64,000 nucleotides of DNA from Paracoccus lichenicola (GTDB lineage: Bacteria > Pseudomonadota > Alphaproteobacteria > Rhodobacterales > Rhodobacteraceae), in assembly GCF_009708075.1 (NCBI RefSeq), contig NZ_WMBT01000002.1, positions 372,001 to 436,000 of the forward strand, written 5' to 3'. Positions 17,507 to 25,841 of this stretch are shown piece after piece; positions within the stretch are counted from its first letter, which is position 1; each line of letters begins with the position of its first letter. The position numbers and the translations under genes were made by a program. The notes beneath the pieces were generated by a model. That model was not told where the DNA came from. It saw only the letters and a program-made list of their open reading frames with translations, and ran no database searches.

Positions 17507-18111
17507 GGCGCGGTTCCCTTCATGGTGATGCCGCTGGCCGCCAGCAGCGCGGCGGTTTCCGCCAGGGGCAGGCCCACGACGGAGGAGAACGACCCCTGGA
17601 TCCAGGGAATGAACGCGGCGGCGGCGCCCTGGATGGCATAGCCGCCTGCCTTGCCCTGCCAGTCGCCGATGTCGAGATAGGCTTCCAGTTCCGCCGCGCC
17701 GATGGGCCGCATCCGCACGGCCGTTTCCACCAGCCGGTCGCGGATCCTGTCGCCCTGCCGGACGACGATGGCGGTCAGCACGCGGTGGCGGCGGCCGGAC
17801 ATGAGACGCATGAAATCGGCGGCCTCGGCCCGCGAGGCGGGCTTGCCCAGGATGCGCCGGCCGACCGCCACGGTGGTGTCGGCGCAGAGCAGCACATCAT
17901 CCGGGGCAAGGTCGAAGGCTGCGGCCTTGCCCCCCGCAATGCGGCGGACATAGTCGCGCGCATCCTCGGCCTTCAGCGGGGATTCGTCGATATCGGCGCT
18001 GCGGACCTCGTCGGGGACGATGCCGATCTGGGCCAGAAGCTCCAGCCGGCGGGGGCTGGCCGAGCCGAGGACAAGGCGCGGGCCGTCGCGGCGCGGCACG
18101 GGCGCGGTCAT
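17503..18111 (-). CDS. maf: Maf-like nucleotide pyrophosphatase
   Basis: A 202-residue Maf protein, a house-cleaning pyrophosphatase acting on non-canonical or dTTP/UTP-type nucleotides. Motifs: [14 protein letters not shown] at the N-terminus, ADIDESP, the catalytic [15 protein letters not shown], and [19 protein letters not shown] with [11 protein letters not shown]. Start chosen at 18111 ([20 protein letters not shown]); a longer frame exists but is not family-like. It follows infA by 13 bases and overlaps rng by 4. Confidence 0.94.
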   Translation of the reverse strand: MTAPVPRRDGPRLVLGSASPRRLELLAQIGIVPDEVRSADIDESPLKAEDARDYVRRIAGGKAAAFDLAPDDVLLCADTTVAVGRRILGKPASRAEAADFMRLMSGRRHRVLTAIVVRQGDRIRDRLVETAVRMRPIGAAELEAYLDIGDWQGKAGGYAIQGAAAAFIPWIQGSFSSVVGLPLAETAALLAASGITMKGTAP

Positions 18112-18124
18112 CGCGGCGCCCACG

Positions 18125-18343
18125 TCATTTGAAGCGGTAATTGATCCGTCCCTTGGACAGGTCATAGGTGTTCATTTCCACCTGCACCTTGTCGCCGGCA
18201 AGGACGCGGATGCGGTTCTTCCGCATCTTTCCTGCCATATGCGCAATGATCTCATGGCCGTTTTCCAGCTCGACCCTGAACGTCGCATTCGGCAGGAGTT
18301 CCTTCACGACGCCAGGAAATTCGAGCATTTCTTCCTTGGCCAT
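18125..18343 (-). CDS. infA: Translation initiation factor IF-1
   Basis: A 72-residue S1-fold protein that binds the ribosomal A site during initiation. The sequence shows [20 protein letters not shown], the strand-loop [18 protein letters not shown] and the end [11 protein letters not shown], essentially invariant in Alphaproteobacteria. An in-frame ATG two codons upstream (18349) is less likely because the family begins with MAKEE. Heads the infA-maf-rng-yacG operon. 18344-18429 between it and the next gene holds no feature I can name. Confidence 0.98.
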   Translation of the reverse strand: MAKEEMLEFPGVVKELLPNATFRVELENGHEIIAHMAGKMRKNRIRVLAGDKVQVEMNTYDLSKGRINYRFK

Positions 18344-18429
18344 GGTCACTCCATTCTGATCGCCCCACCTGATTCGGGACCGGGGTTAGATGCGGCCGGA
18401 ACGCCGGGATTTCAAGTGTAAAGAATAAA

Positions 18430-19485
18430 TCACCCGCCCGACGCCAGCCGGACGGAAGGCTTGCCGGCGTCCTCGTGGACCAGGGACGCGGTGCGGAACG
18501 GGTCCGTTTCGGACAGATCGGCAGGCTGCGCAGGGACCGGCAGGGCAACGGGGCCGGAGGGCTGTTCGGCGGCAGAGCGGGAGGGATCCTGAAGGCGCAG
18601 CGCATGGCAGCCTTCCGCTTCGCCCAGCTTGCCGGTGGCCAGCAACTGGCCGTCGCGCGTTTCCAGCCGCGCATCAGTCAGGATGACGCGCGGCAGGGGC
18701 AGCAGCTTGCCGGGCACCAGCGCGCGCAATTCGCCCAAGGTCACGGTGCGGCGGCAAAGGACGCCCACCACCTCGACCGGGGCGGCGGTCATGGCGGCGG
18801 CAAGGGTGGCGCCCGTGGGGACCGGAACCGGGGCTGCGGCTGTCGGGGCCTCGACGGGACGGACCTCGGCCTTGTGCGGCAGGGCGATCAGGATGCGGCC
18901 GTCGCGCGTCTCGGCCCCGCCGAAGCGCAGGTCGAAGGACAGGCTGCGATAAGGCCGATCCTCGAGCATCAGGACCAGGGGCCGGGGATCGTCCAGGTGG
19001 GTGGCATAGCGATAGCCGCCGATCGGGCCGAAGCCTTCGACCGCCGCCATCTCGGTCCCCAGTTCCGCCATCAGCGCGTTGACGAAATCGACGCAGATCG
19101 CCGCGTCGCTGCGGGTCAGGCGGCGGCGTTCGGCGGGGCGCGCGGTGACGCGGCCCAGGGCCTGGACCTCGATCAGGGCGGTCACGGTCTCGAACCCGAG
19201 GGCCATGGCGCCGATCTGGTCGCCCGGTCCCTGCAGGACCACCAGCAGGGATTGTTCCGGAAACAGCTCGGGCAGTTCCCCCAGCGTGACGGCACCGGGC
19301 TTGATGTCGATGGGCAGCACCGGCAGGCGGTACAGCCGTTCGGCGGCCCGGGCGACCGCGTTGGCGGCGGCGCGGGCGGGCGACAGGGGCTGCGGCTGCG
19401 GCAACCGCGCGGGCTTGTCCGCCCCGCCCTGCGCCCGCGCCCGAAGCAAGGCCTGCAGCCGTCCCGCCTGTCCCTGTTGCGCCAT
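18430..19485 (-). CDS. FliM/FliN (SpoA-domain) family protein
   Basis: A 351-residue protein with the architecture of a flagellar motor switch protein. An N-terminal part carries VARAAERLYRLPVLPIDI, a FliM-like middle domain shows SDAAICVDFVNALMAEL near 155-170, and a C-terminal SpoA/FliN domain (VEVVGVLCRRTVTLGELRAL, then LPLPRVILTDARLETRDGQLLATGKLG) spans about residues 245-310. It would form part of a C-ring or a secretion ring. No other flagellar gene lies nearby, which is unusual. The tail after residue 315 is Pro/Ala-rich. Start 19485 chosen by the MAQQGQAG beginning. Confidence 0.75.
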   Translation of the reverse strand: MAQQGQAGRLQALLRARAQGGADKPARLPQPQPLSPARAAANAVARAAERLYRLPVLPIDIKPGAVTLGELPELFPEQSLLVVLQGPGDQIGAMALGFETVTALIEVQALGRVTARPAERRRLTRSDAAICVDFVNALMAELGTEMAAVEGFGPIGGYRYATHLDDPRPLVLMLEDRPYRSLSFDLRFGGAETRDGRILIALPHKAEVRPVEAPTAAAPVPVPTGATLAAAMTAAPVEVVGVLCRRTVTLGELRALVPGKLLPLPRVILTDARLETRDGQLLATGKLGEAEGCHALRLQDPSRSAAEQPSGPVALPVPAQPADLSETDPFRTASLVHEDAGKPSVRLASGG

Positions 19486-19547
19486 GGTGAACCCCGAATC
19501 GCCCGTTTCCTGTCCTGCACCGTGGCAGGAAGCGGTTGAGAAAGGGT

Positions 19548-22199
19548 TTACGCTCGCCGCAGCCCCGCATTGACCGGCACCGGCGGGCGGCGCGGCAGCA
19601 GGATGCGGAAGGCCGCGCCGCCCTGGCCGGGCAGATAGGTGATCTCTCCGCCCAGGTTGGCCATGATCTCGCGGCAGATGGCCAGGCCCAGGCCTGCGCC
19701 ACCCGCCCGCGCGGGATCGTTCAGGCGGGCGAATTTCTCGAAGATGAGGGCCTGGCGCGCGGTCTCGATCCCGGAACCGTTGTCGATGATGTCGATCTGC
19801 GCGCCGCCGCGCAGGGTCCGGCGGACGCGAATCGCCAAGGCGGGGGGTTCGGCGTCGCAATACTTGCGGGCGTTGCTGATGACGTTGATCAGGACCTGCA
19901 ACAGCCGGTCCGGATCGGTGATGACGCCCACGTATTCGGCCAGCGGTTCCCGGTCCACGCGGAACACCCGCTCGGGACGGGTGGCGGATGCGGCCGACAG
20001 CGCGCGCTCGATCAGGTCGTGCAGGTTCGCGGGCGTGATCGACAGCTGCGCCTGGCCGCTTTCCAGCACCGACAGGTCCAGCAGATCGTCCAGCAGCCGC
20101 GTCAGGCGCCCGGATTCGTCATAGATGATCTTGGCGAAGCGGTCGCGGTCGGCATCCGGCAGGTCGGGCGTGCGCAGGATTTCCGAAAACGCCCGGACCG
20201 AGGTCATGGGCGTGCGCAATTCATGACTGATCTGGCCCAGGAAGGCGTCCTTTTGCACCGACAGGGCGGTCAGCTTGTCGTTCGCCTCGCGCAATTGCCG
20301 CGCGGTGCGGGCCAGTTCGGCGCGGGCGTTTTCCAGGCGCTGCGTTTCCTCCTTGGCGCGCTGCGCCTCGGTCGCGACCTGCATCAGGTCGGACACGGTC
20401 AGTTCCGCCCCGCCCGCCACGCTGTCGATCATCGCGTGCGCGGTGGCGGCCCCGATGGATCCGGCCAGCCGCCGTTCCAGGCGCGTCAGGAAGCGTGGCG
20501 TGAGATCGGGCAGATAGCCGGACTTGCCCTGGAACGCGGCCTCGGCCTGGAAAAAGCGCAGCGCATCTTCGGCCCCCCAGACACGGCGGGCCATGACCAG
20601 CAGCGGTTCGGCCTGGTCGGCCCCGCGCGCAAGGCGGCTGTGACGGATCGGATCGACGGCGCTGACGAAGGACAGGCCCTGCAGGCGTTCCACCGGGTCG
20701 GGCATCCCGAAGATCGACAGCCCGATGAAGGCCAGCGTGTTGACCGCCAGCGACAGGAAGATCGCGAAGGCCAGCGGGTCCACGCCCTGCGGCACCGGCG
20801 GGGGTGCCCCGATGCCCACCGAGGGCAGGAAGATCATCGCCAGCCACAGCGCGAAGCCGCTGCCCACCCCGCCAAAGGCGCCCCGCCGGTTGGCGCCGCG
20901 CCACAACAGCCCGCCGATCATCGCGGGCAGCACCTGCGCCATGCCGGTAAAGGCCACCAACCCCATGGCCGCCAGCGCGGCGGTGCCGCCCGTCGCCTGG
21001 TAATACACCCACCCCACCGCCATCACCGCCAGGATCGCCAGCCGCCGGGCGTTGAGGACGAAGCCGCGCAGATCCTCGGGGTCGTCCCCCTGCGGCTTGC
21101 GGCGCAGCATCAGCCACAAGGGCACCAGCCAGTGGTTGGAAATCATCGTCGCCAGCGCGATGGTGCAGACCACGACCATGGAGGTCGCCGCCGAGAACCC
21201 TCCCAGGAAGACCAGGAAGGCCAGCCAGTTCTGCCCCGATTGCGCGGGCAGCGTCAGGACATACAGGTCGGGGTTGGCGTCCGCGGGCAGCATTTGCTGT
21301 CCCATCACCGCGATGGGCAGGACGAACAGCGACATGGCGAACAGATAGGCCGGGAAGGCCCAGCCTGCGGTAGACAGGCGATCCTCGTCCGCGGCCTCGA
21401 CCACCAGCACCTGGAACATGCGCGGCAGCGCGATGACCGCCGCGCCCGACACGATCAGCAGCGCGGTCCAGCGGTCGGGGCGCAGGATCCAGCCCGGATC
21501 CCCCGCGCGGGCCGCGATGCGGTCCAGCATGTCGGCGGGACCGTCGGCCAGCCCCCAGACCACGAAGACGCCAAGCGCCAGAAAGGCCGTCAGCTTGACC
21601 AAGGCTTCCAGCGCGATGGCGGTGACGACGCCGTGGTGGCGCTCGTCTGCGGCAAGGTTGCGGGTGCCGAACAGGATGGTGAACAGCGCCAGCCCCCCGG
21701 CCACCCACAGCGCCGTTCCCCCGCCCCCGGCCAGGGGGATGTCGGTCAGGCTGTCGGTCGCGAAGACCTCGAAGGACAGGCTGACCGATTGCAGTTGCAG
21801 CGCGACATAGGGCGTGGCCGCGATCACCGCGATCAGCGTGACCAGGGCCGCCAGCCGGTTCGACTTGCCGAACCGGGCCGAGATGAGGTCGGCGATCGAG
21901 GTGACGTGGTGCATCCGCGCCACCCGCACCAGCCGCCGCAGCCCCCACCAGGCGCCGGTGAAGACGACCGTCGGTCCCAGATAGATCGTGGCGAATTCCA
22001 GCCCCGAGCGGCTGGCGTAACCCACCGCGCCATAGAACGTCCAGGCCGAGCAATAGACCGACAGCGACAGCGTATAGACGACCGGATGATCCAGCCAGCG
22101 CACGTGGCCCCTTGATGCCGCGCGGTCGGCGGCAAAGGCCACGCCGAACATCAGCGCAACATAGGCAAGGCAGCCCGCGACCAGCGCCTCAAAGGGCAT
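19548..22199 (-). CDS. Histidine kinase with N-terminal sodium/solute symporter domain (CbrA/CrbS-like)
   Basis: An 883-residue sensor. Residues 1 to about 490 form a SSF/SLC5-type transporter domain of roughly 13 membrane helices, with YCSAWTFYGAVGYA near the start. A linker with coiled coil (EAQRAKEETQRLENARAELA, about 600-620) leads to the dimerisation domain with phospho-acceptor His659 (SHELRTPMTSV) and an ATPase domain (NVISNARKY, DNGSGI, AGGAGLGLAICREI). No receiver or output domain is present. CbrA and CrbS of this type link nutrient uptake or acetate to gene control; the ligand here is unknown. Start at 22199 (MPFEALVAG) overlaps the preceding small membrane gene by 11 bases. Confidence 0.93.
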   Translation of the reverse strand: MPFEALVAGCLAYVALMFGVAFAADRAASRGHVRWLDHPVVYTLSLSVYCSAWTFYGAVGYASRSGLEFATIYLGPTVVFTGAWWGLRRLVRVARMHHVTSIADLISARFGKSNRLAALVTLIAVIAATPYVALQLQSVSLSFEVFATDSLTDIPLAGGGGTALWVAGGLALFTILFGTRNLAADERHHGVVTAIALEALVKLTAFLALGVFVVWGLADGPADMLDRIAARAGDPGWILRPDRWTALLIVSGAAVIALPRMFQVLVVEAADEDRLSTAGWAFPAYLFAMSLFVLPIAVMGQQMLPADANPDLYVLTLPAQSGQNWLAFLVFLGGFSAATSMVVVCTIALATMISNHWLVPLWLMLRRKPQGDDPEDLRGFVLNARRLAILAVMAVGWVYYQATGGTAALAAMGLVAFTGMAQVLPAMIGGLLWRGANRRGAFGGVGSGFALWLAMIFLPSVGIGAPPPVPQGVDPLAFAIFLSLAVNTLAFIGLSIFGMPDPVERLQGLSFVSAVDPIRHSRLARGADQAEPLLVMARRVWGAEDALRFFQAEAAFQGKSGYLPDLTPRFLTRLERRLAGSIGAATAHAMIDSVAGGAELTVSDLMQVATEAQRAKEETQRLENARAELARTARQLREANDKLTALSVQKDAFLGQISHELRTPMTSVRAFSEILRTPDLPDADRDRFAKIIYDESGRLTRLLDDLLDLSVLESGQAQLSITPANLHDLIERALSAASATRPERVFRVDREPLAEYVGVITDPDRLLQVLINVISNARKYCDAEPPALAIRVRRTLRGGAQIDIIDNGSGIETARQALIFEKFARLNDPARAGGAGLGLAICREIMANLGGEITYLPGQGGAAFRILLPRRPPVPVNAGLRRA

Positions 22200-22470
22200 G
22201 GCCGTCGTCCTGCGTGATGGCCTGGCTTGCGCGCAGGGTGGCGGCATCGGCGCGGCGCAGCGCGCGGTGCAGCGCCCAGATGGCGGCGATCAGACCGGCC
22301 CAGATGCCGAACAGCCAGACCGCGCCTGCGGCAAAGCTGACCTGGGCGGGCATCCACCAGACCGGCACCAGGATCAGCCCCGCCGCCAGAACCGGCAGCA
22401 CGCGCGCGGCGTCCCCCAGCCTGCGGCGGCGGAACGAGGCGCGTTCAAGGAACAAGGGCCGGTCGGGCAT
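22189..22470 (-). CDS. Small two-helix membrane protein, partner of the symporter-kinase
   Basis: A 93-residue protein with a basic N-terminus (ERASFRRRRLGD) and two membrane helices at about residues 22-41 and 46-67, then a cytoplasmic basic tail (HRALRRADAATLRA). It sits between the receiver gene (5 bases upstream) and the symporter-kinase (11-base overlap). SSF transporters such as ActP often travel with a small two-helix protein (DUF485/DUF4212 type), so this may be the equivalent subunit for the sensory SSF domain. That is inference; no sequence signature was recognised. Confidence 0.78.
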   Translation of the reverse strand: MPDRPLFLERASFRRRRLGDAARVLPVLAAGLILVPVWWMPAQVSFAAGAVWLFGIWAGLIAAIWALHRALRRADAATLRASQAITQDDGHAL

Positions 22471-22475
22471 GGCGG

Positions 22476-22832
22476 TCAGTTCAGCATCCGGCGCACCATC
22501 GCGCGCAACTCGTCATTGGCGAAGGGCTTGGCCAGCACCGCATCGGCCTGCGGCAGCGACAGGGACGCCTGCCCCCGCGCCGTCAGCATCAGCACCGGCG
22601 TCGCGGCAAGCCCCGGGTCGTGGTCGCCGCGCAGCTCGGCCAGGATTTCCGTCCCCGACCGATGCGGCAGCATCACGTCCAGGATCACCAGGCGGGGTTT
22701 TTCGCTGCGGATCGCCTCGATCCCGCCCAACCCGTCGGGATGCAGCCCGACCTGCCAGCCCTCGCGGGTCAGGATGAAGCGCACCGCCTCGGCGATGTTG
22801 GGTTCGTCCTCGATCATCAGGATGTCGAGCAT
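22476..22832 (-). CDS. Single-domain response regulator (receiver only)
   Basis: A 118-residue CheY-like receiver with no output domain. The acidic pocket is MIEDE (D9 and neighbours), phospho-acceptor Asp52 in VILDVMLP, the switch Thr in LMLTARG, and the conserved Lys in LAKPF. It is the first gene of a unit with the small membrane protein and the symporter-kinase, its likely partner. Lacking DNA-binding, it would act by protein contact or as a phosphate relay. It resembles the receiver at 45609-45971 in length and N-terminal motif. Confidence 0.93.
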   Translation of the reverse strand: MLDILMIEDEPNIAEAVRFILTREGWQVGLHPDGLGGIEAIRSEKPRLVILDVMLPHRSGTEILAELRGDHDPGLAATPVLMLTARGQASLSLPQADAVLAKPFANDELRAMVRRMLN

Positions 22833-22908
22833 ACCGCCAGGACCCCCTCTCCCTCGGGCATTTGCCGCGATAATGGGACGCGAGGGTCATTGCTGTCAAA
22901 GCCTGTCT

Positions 22909-24162
22909 TCAGGCCGTGGCCAGGATCGAGGGTTCGCGCCGCGCCACGCAGTCCGCGCGCGGGCAGATACGGCAGGCGGGACCGATCAGCAGGTCCGGGC
23001 GGGCGGGCGACCCGGCCTCGTCGGGCAGGATCAGCATCTGCGCGCGGGTCAGCACCGGGCCGCCCGCGCCCAGCGGCTGGTCGCGCGTGGCCAGCGACAG
23101 GGTGCGGAAGCGCCGCCCCGACGGCGCCTCGACCAGGGTGGCGATGGCGGTCTGGGGGCTGGCCAACGCCTGGAACAGCGGCCAGAGCGGGCAGGCGTCC
23201 CCGGGGCGGGGCAGCGGAAAGCCGGGCGCGGGGCGGCGCAGGGTCAGCGCGCCCGATCCGTCGCAGACCAGAAGCCCGGCGGATTCGAACCCCGCGGGCT
23301 TCAGCACCGCCAGACGCCGCATCACCAGATCCAGCGGCACGCGCAGCCGTGCGGCCATGCGCAGGGGATCGGGATCGGCGGCGGCGGCGGCCAGGACATC
23401 GTCGGGCAGGGCCGCGCGGTCCTCCTCCATCTGCCGCAGGTGAACGCGCGCCATGGCCCGCGCGGCGTCGGATGCCAGGTCGCCCGCCCCTTCGACAGGG
23501 GGGGCGCCTGCGGCAAGCCAGGTCTCGACCTCTTCCTGCGGGGTGAAGATCGCGCCCTGCGTGTCGAAGCTGTCCAGATAGGCCACCAGCGCCTGCGCCG
23601 TGCTGGACAGGCGCAGGCTGTCCGCGTCCAGGTTCGCGTGAAAGCGCGCGCGCCAGTCGGGCGGGATCTCGCCCCCCTCGGCCAGGATGGAGGCCGTGGA
23701 CCGGACCGAGGTGACGGCGGACAGCACCTCGTGCAGCGTGGTCAGCAGATAGGGGTCCTGCGTCATGCGGTCCGACAGCGTGACAAGCTGGCGTTCCAGC
23801 GCATCGGCCCGCCGCGCCAGGGCGATCACGGCCCCGGCCCAGCCGGGAAAGCGGGCCAGCAGTTCGGGCGCCTGGTCCACCTCGGGGGCGGCATCGTCGG
23901 GCAGGCGCACCGCCGCCTCGCGCAGGGCGGCGATCAGCGCCTCCTCCCGCCCCTCGGCCAGTTCGGCCGCCGAGACATCCAGCGCGGCGGCAAGGCGCAG
24001 GACCAGATGGTCGCCGACGGGGCGGTGATTGTGTTCGATCAGGTTCAGATAGGCGGCCGAGATCCCCGCCGCCCGCGCCACATCCGCCTGCCGCCGCGAC
24101 AACGCCAAGCGGCGTTCGCGGATGCGGGTTCCGGTCAGGATGCGGCTGCCATGCTGCTTCAT
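22909..24162 (-). CDS. ScfR/XRE-family regulator (short-chain fatty acyl regulator type)
   Basis: A 417-residue regulator. An N-terminal HTH_3 domain (residues 8-62: TRIRERRLALSRRQADVARA, ISAAYLNLIEHNHRPV) is followed by a long ligand domain and the C-terminal cysteine motif GPACRICPRADCVARREPS, which matches the DUF2083/ScfR group (RamB, MccR, PccR). Known members sense acyl-CoA esters and control acetate, propionate or methylcitrate pathways. The start at 24162 (MKQHGSRILTG) excludes a basic upstream extension. Divergent from a second ScfR at 24338. The target pathway cannot be read from sequence. Confidence 0.9.
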   Translation of the reverse strand: MKQHGSRILTGTRIRERRLALSRRQADVARAAGISAAYLNLIEHNHRPVGDHLVLRLAAALDVSAAELAEGREEALIAALREAAVRLPDDAAPEVDQAPELLARFPGWAGAVIALARRADALERQLVTLSDRMTQDPYLLTTLHEVLSAVTSVRSTASILAEGGEIPPDWRARFHANLDADSLRLSSTAQALVAYLDSFDTQGAIFTPQEEVETWLAAGAPPVEGAGDLASDAARAMARVHLRQMEEDRAALPDDVLAAAAADPDPLRMAARLRVPLDLVMRRLAVLKPAGFESAGLLVCDGSGALTLRRPAPGFPLPRPGDACPLWPLFQALASPQTAIATLVEAPSGRRFRTLSLATRDQPLGAGGPVLTRAQMLILPDEAGSPARPDLLIGPACRICPRADCVARREPSILATA

Positions 24163-24294
24163 GGCGCGATGAAAGCGCGGCGACGCGGCCCGCGCAAGCC
24201 GCAACGATATCTTAGGCTTTTTGCGCCAGGGTCGGGGCATGATCCTGACCCGCGCCCTTCCCCTTCCCACCATCACGGCCCTTGCCCTGGCCGC

Positions 24295-24323
24295 TTTGCA
24301 AACGCTAATGCGGCTTTTGCAAA
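24295..24323. promoter_or_regulatory. Paired TTTGCAAA palindromes between two ScfR genes
   Basis: Two perfect TTTGCAAA palindromes, 24295-24302 and 24316-24323, lie 21 bases apart centre to centre, two helical turns on the same face. TTTGCAAA is the published half-element bound by ScfR regulators (PccR of Rhodobacter, RamB of Corynebacterium). The second ends 14 bases before the ATG at 24338, overlapping its ribosome-site region, so autoregulation by one or both flanking ScfR proteins is likely. Confidence 0.7.
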
Positions 24324-24337
24324 GGTGGAGGGGGATG

Positions 24338-25735
24338 ATGGCAACGCAGAAGATTTACGCAGGCACGTCCTTGCGCGAAACGCGGGGGCGCAGCGGGCTG
24401 ACGCAAAAGCGGTTCGCGGAACGGCTGGGGGTGTCGCTGCCCTATCTGTCTCAGATGGAAAACAACCACCGCCCGATCTCGGTGGGCGTACTGCTGCGGC
24501 TGGCGCAGGAATTCGGCGTCGATCTGTCTACACTGGCGGCGGGCGACGCCGAACGCATGGTGATCGACATGCAGGAGGCGCTGGCCGACCCGCTGTTCGA
24601 CGCCGCGCCGCCCCTGGCCGACCTGCGCCTTGCCGCGACCAATGCGCCGGTGCTGGCGCGGGCCTTCCTGGACCTCTACCGCGCGCACCGGCAGGGACAG
24701 GAGCGGCTGGCCGCCCTGGACGAGGCGATCGGCGCATCGGGCCAGAACGCGCTGTCCACCCCGTGGGAGGAGGTGCGGGACTTCTTCCATTACTGCGACA
24801 ACTACATCGACGCCGTGGACCGCGCGGCGGAACGATTCGCCTGCCCGGCAGGCCAGCGGCTGGACCCCTGGGACGCGGGCGTGGCGGCGCTGGCGCAGCG
24901 GGGCATCCGGGTGACGCGCACGGAACTGCCCGCCAATGCCGTCTTCCGCCGGGCGGGTGCGGAGATCCACGTCAATGCCGCCGCCGAGCAACCGACCCAG
25001 GTCTTTCAGTTGCTGCACCTTGTCGCGCTGGAACGCCAGTCCGGCCTCTTGGACGCGACGCTGGATCTGGCGCGCTTCCGCAGCCAGACGGCGCGGGACG
25101 TGGCGCGCGTGGGGCTTGCCAACTATTTCGCGGGCGCGGCGCTGATGCCCTATCGTGCCTTCCTGGCGGCGGCCCAGGCCGAACGGCACGACCTGGAACG
25201 GCTGTCGCATCTGTTCGGCGCCTCCCTGGAGCAGGTGGCGCACCGGCTGTCCACCCTGCAACGCCCGGGCGCCAAGGGCGTGCCCTTCTTCTTTGTCCGC
25301 GTCGATCAGGCGGGCACCATCACCAAGCGCCATTCCGCCACGCGTCTGCAATTCGCCCGCTTCGGCGGCGCCTGCCCGCTGTGGAACGTCCACCAGGCGT
25401 TCGAGCAGCCGGGCCGTTTCCTGCGGCAACTGGCCGAAACGCCAGATGGGGTGCGCTATCTGCTGATGTCGCGCGACGTGTCCAAGCACGCGGGCGCCTT
25501 CAACGCCCCGGTCCGCCGCTTTGCCATCGGCCTGGGCTGCGAGGTGACCCATGCGGGCAGCGTCGTCTATGCCGACGGGCTGGACCTGACCAAGCCGCGT
25601 GCCTTTGAACCCATCGGCATATCCTGCCGGATCTGTCCCCGGCCCGATTGCCACCAGAGGTCCGTGCCGCCCATCGACCGGCCCTTGCGGATCCCGGCGG
25701 ACCGGAACGGACCCCTTCCCTATGAAATCTCGTGA
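24338..25735 (+). CDS. ScfR/XRE-family regulator, second copy
   Basis: A 465-residue paralogue of the divergent regulator. HTH at about residues 8-60 (GTSLRETRGRSGLTQKRFAE, LGVSLPYLSQMENNHRPI), then an M78/ScfR ligand region (QVFQLLHLVALERQ), and the C-terminal GISCRICPRPDCHQRSVPP cysteine motif. Residues near CPLWNVHQAF and KHAGAFNAPVRRFAIGLGCE are typical of MccR/PccR-like proteins. Start at ATG 24338 has GGAGG 6 bases upstream; an ATG three bases earlier is too close. Two TTTGCAAA sites precede it. Likely a short-chain acyl-CoA sensor; target unknown. Confidence 0.92.
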   Translation: MATQKIYAGTSLRETRGRSGLTQKRFAERLGVSLPYLSQMENNHRPISVGVLLRLAQEFGVDLSTLAAGDAERMVIDMQEALADPLFDAAPPLADLRLAATNAPVLARAFLDLYRAHRQGQERLAALDEAIGASGQNALSTPWEEVRDFFHYCDNYIDAVDRAAERFACPAGQRLDPWDAGVAALAQRGIRVTRTELPANAVFRRAGAEIHVNAAAEQPTQVFQLLHLVALERQSGLLDATLDLARFRSQTARDVARVGLANYFAGAALMPYRAFLAAAQAERHDLERLSHLFGASLEQVAHRLSTLQRPGAKGVPFFFVRVDQAGTITKRHSATRLQFARFGGACPLWNVHQAFEQPGRFLRQLAETPDGVRYLLMSRDVSKHAGAFNAPVRRFAIGLGCEVTHAGSVVYADGLDLTKPRAFEPIGISCRICPRPDCHQRSVPPIDRPLRIPADRNGPLPYEIS

Positions 25736-25841
25736 CAGGGAAACAACATCTTGTGTGCGTCGGCGGATTTTCGCCCGCCGGGGCGAGGTTCCGCGCATGA
25801 CGGGAACCGAATGCCGTGCGTCTGTTGCCAGGAAGGCACAC

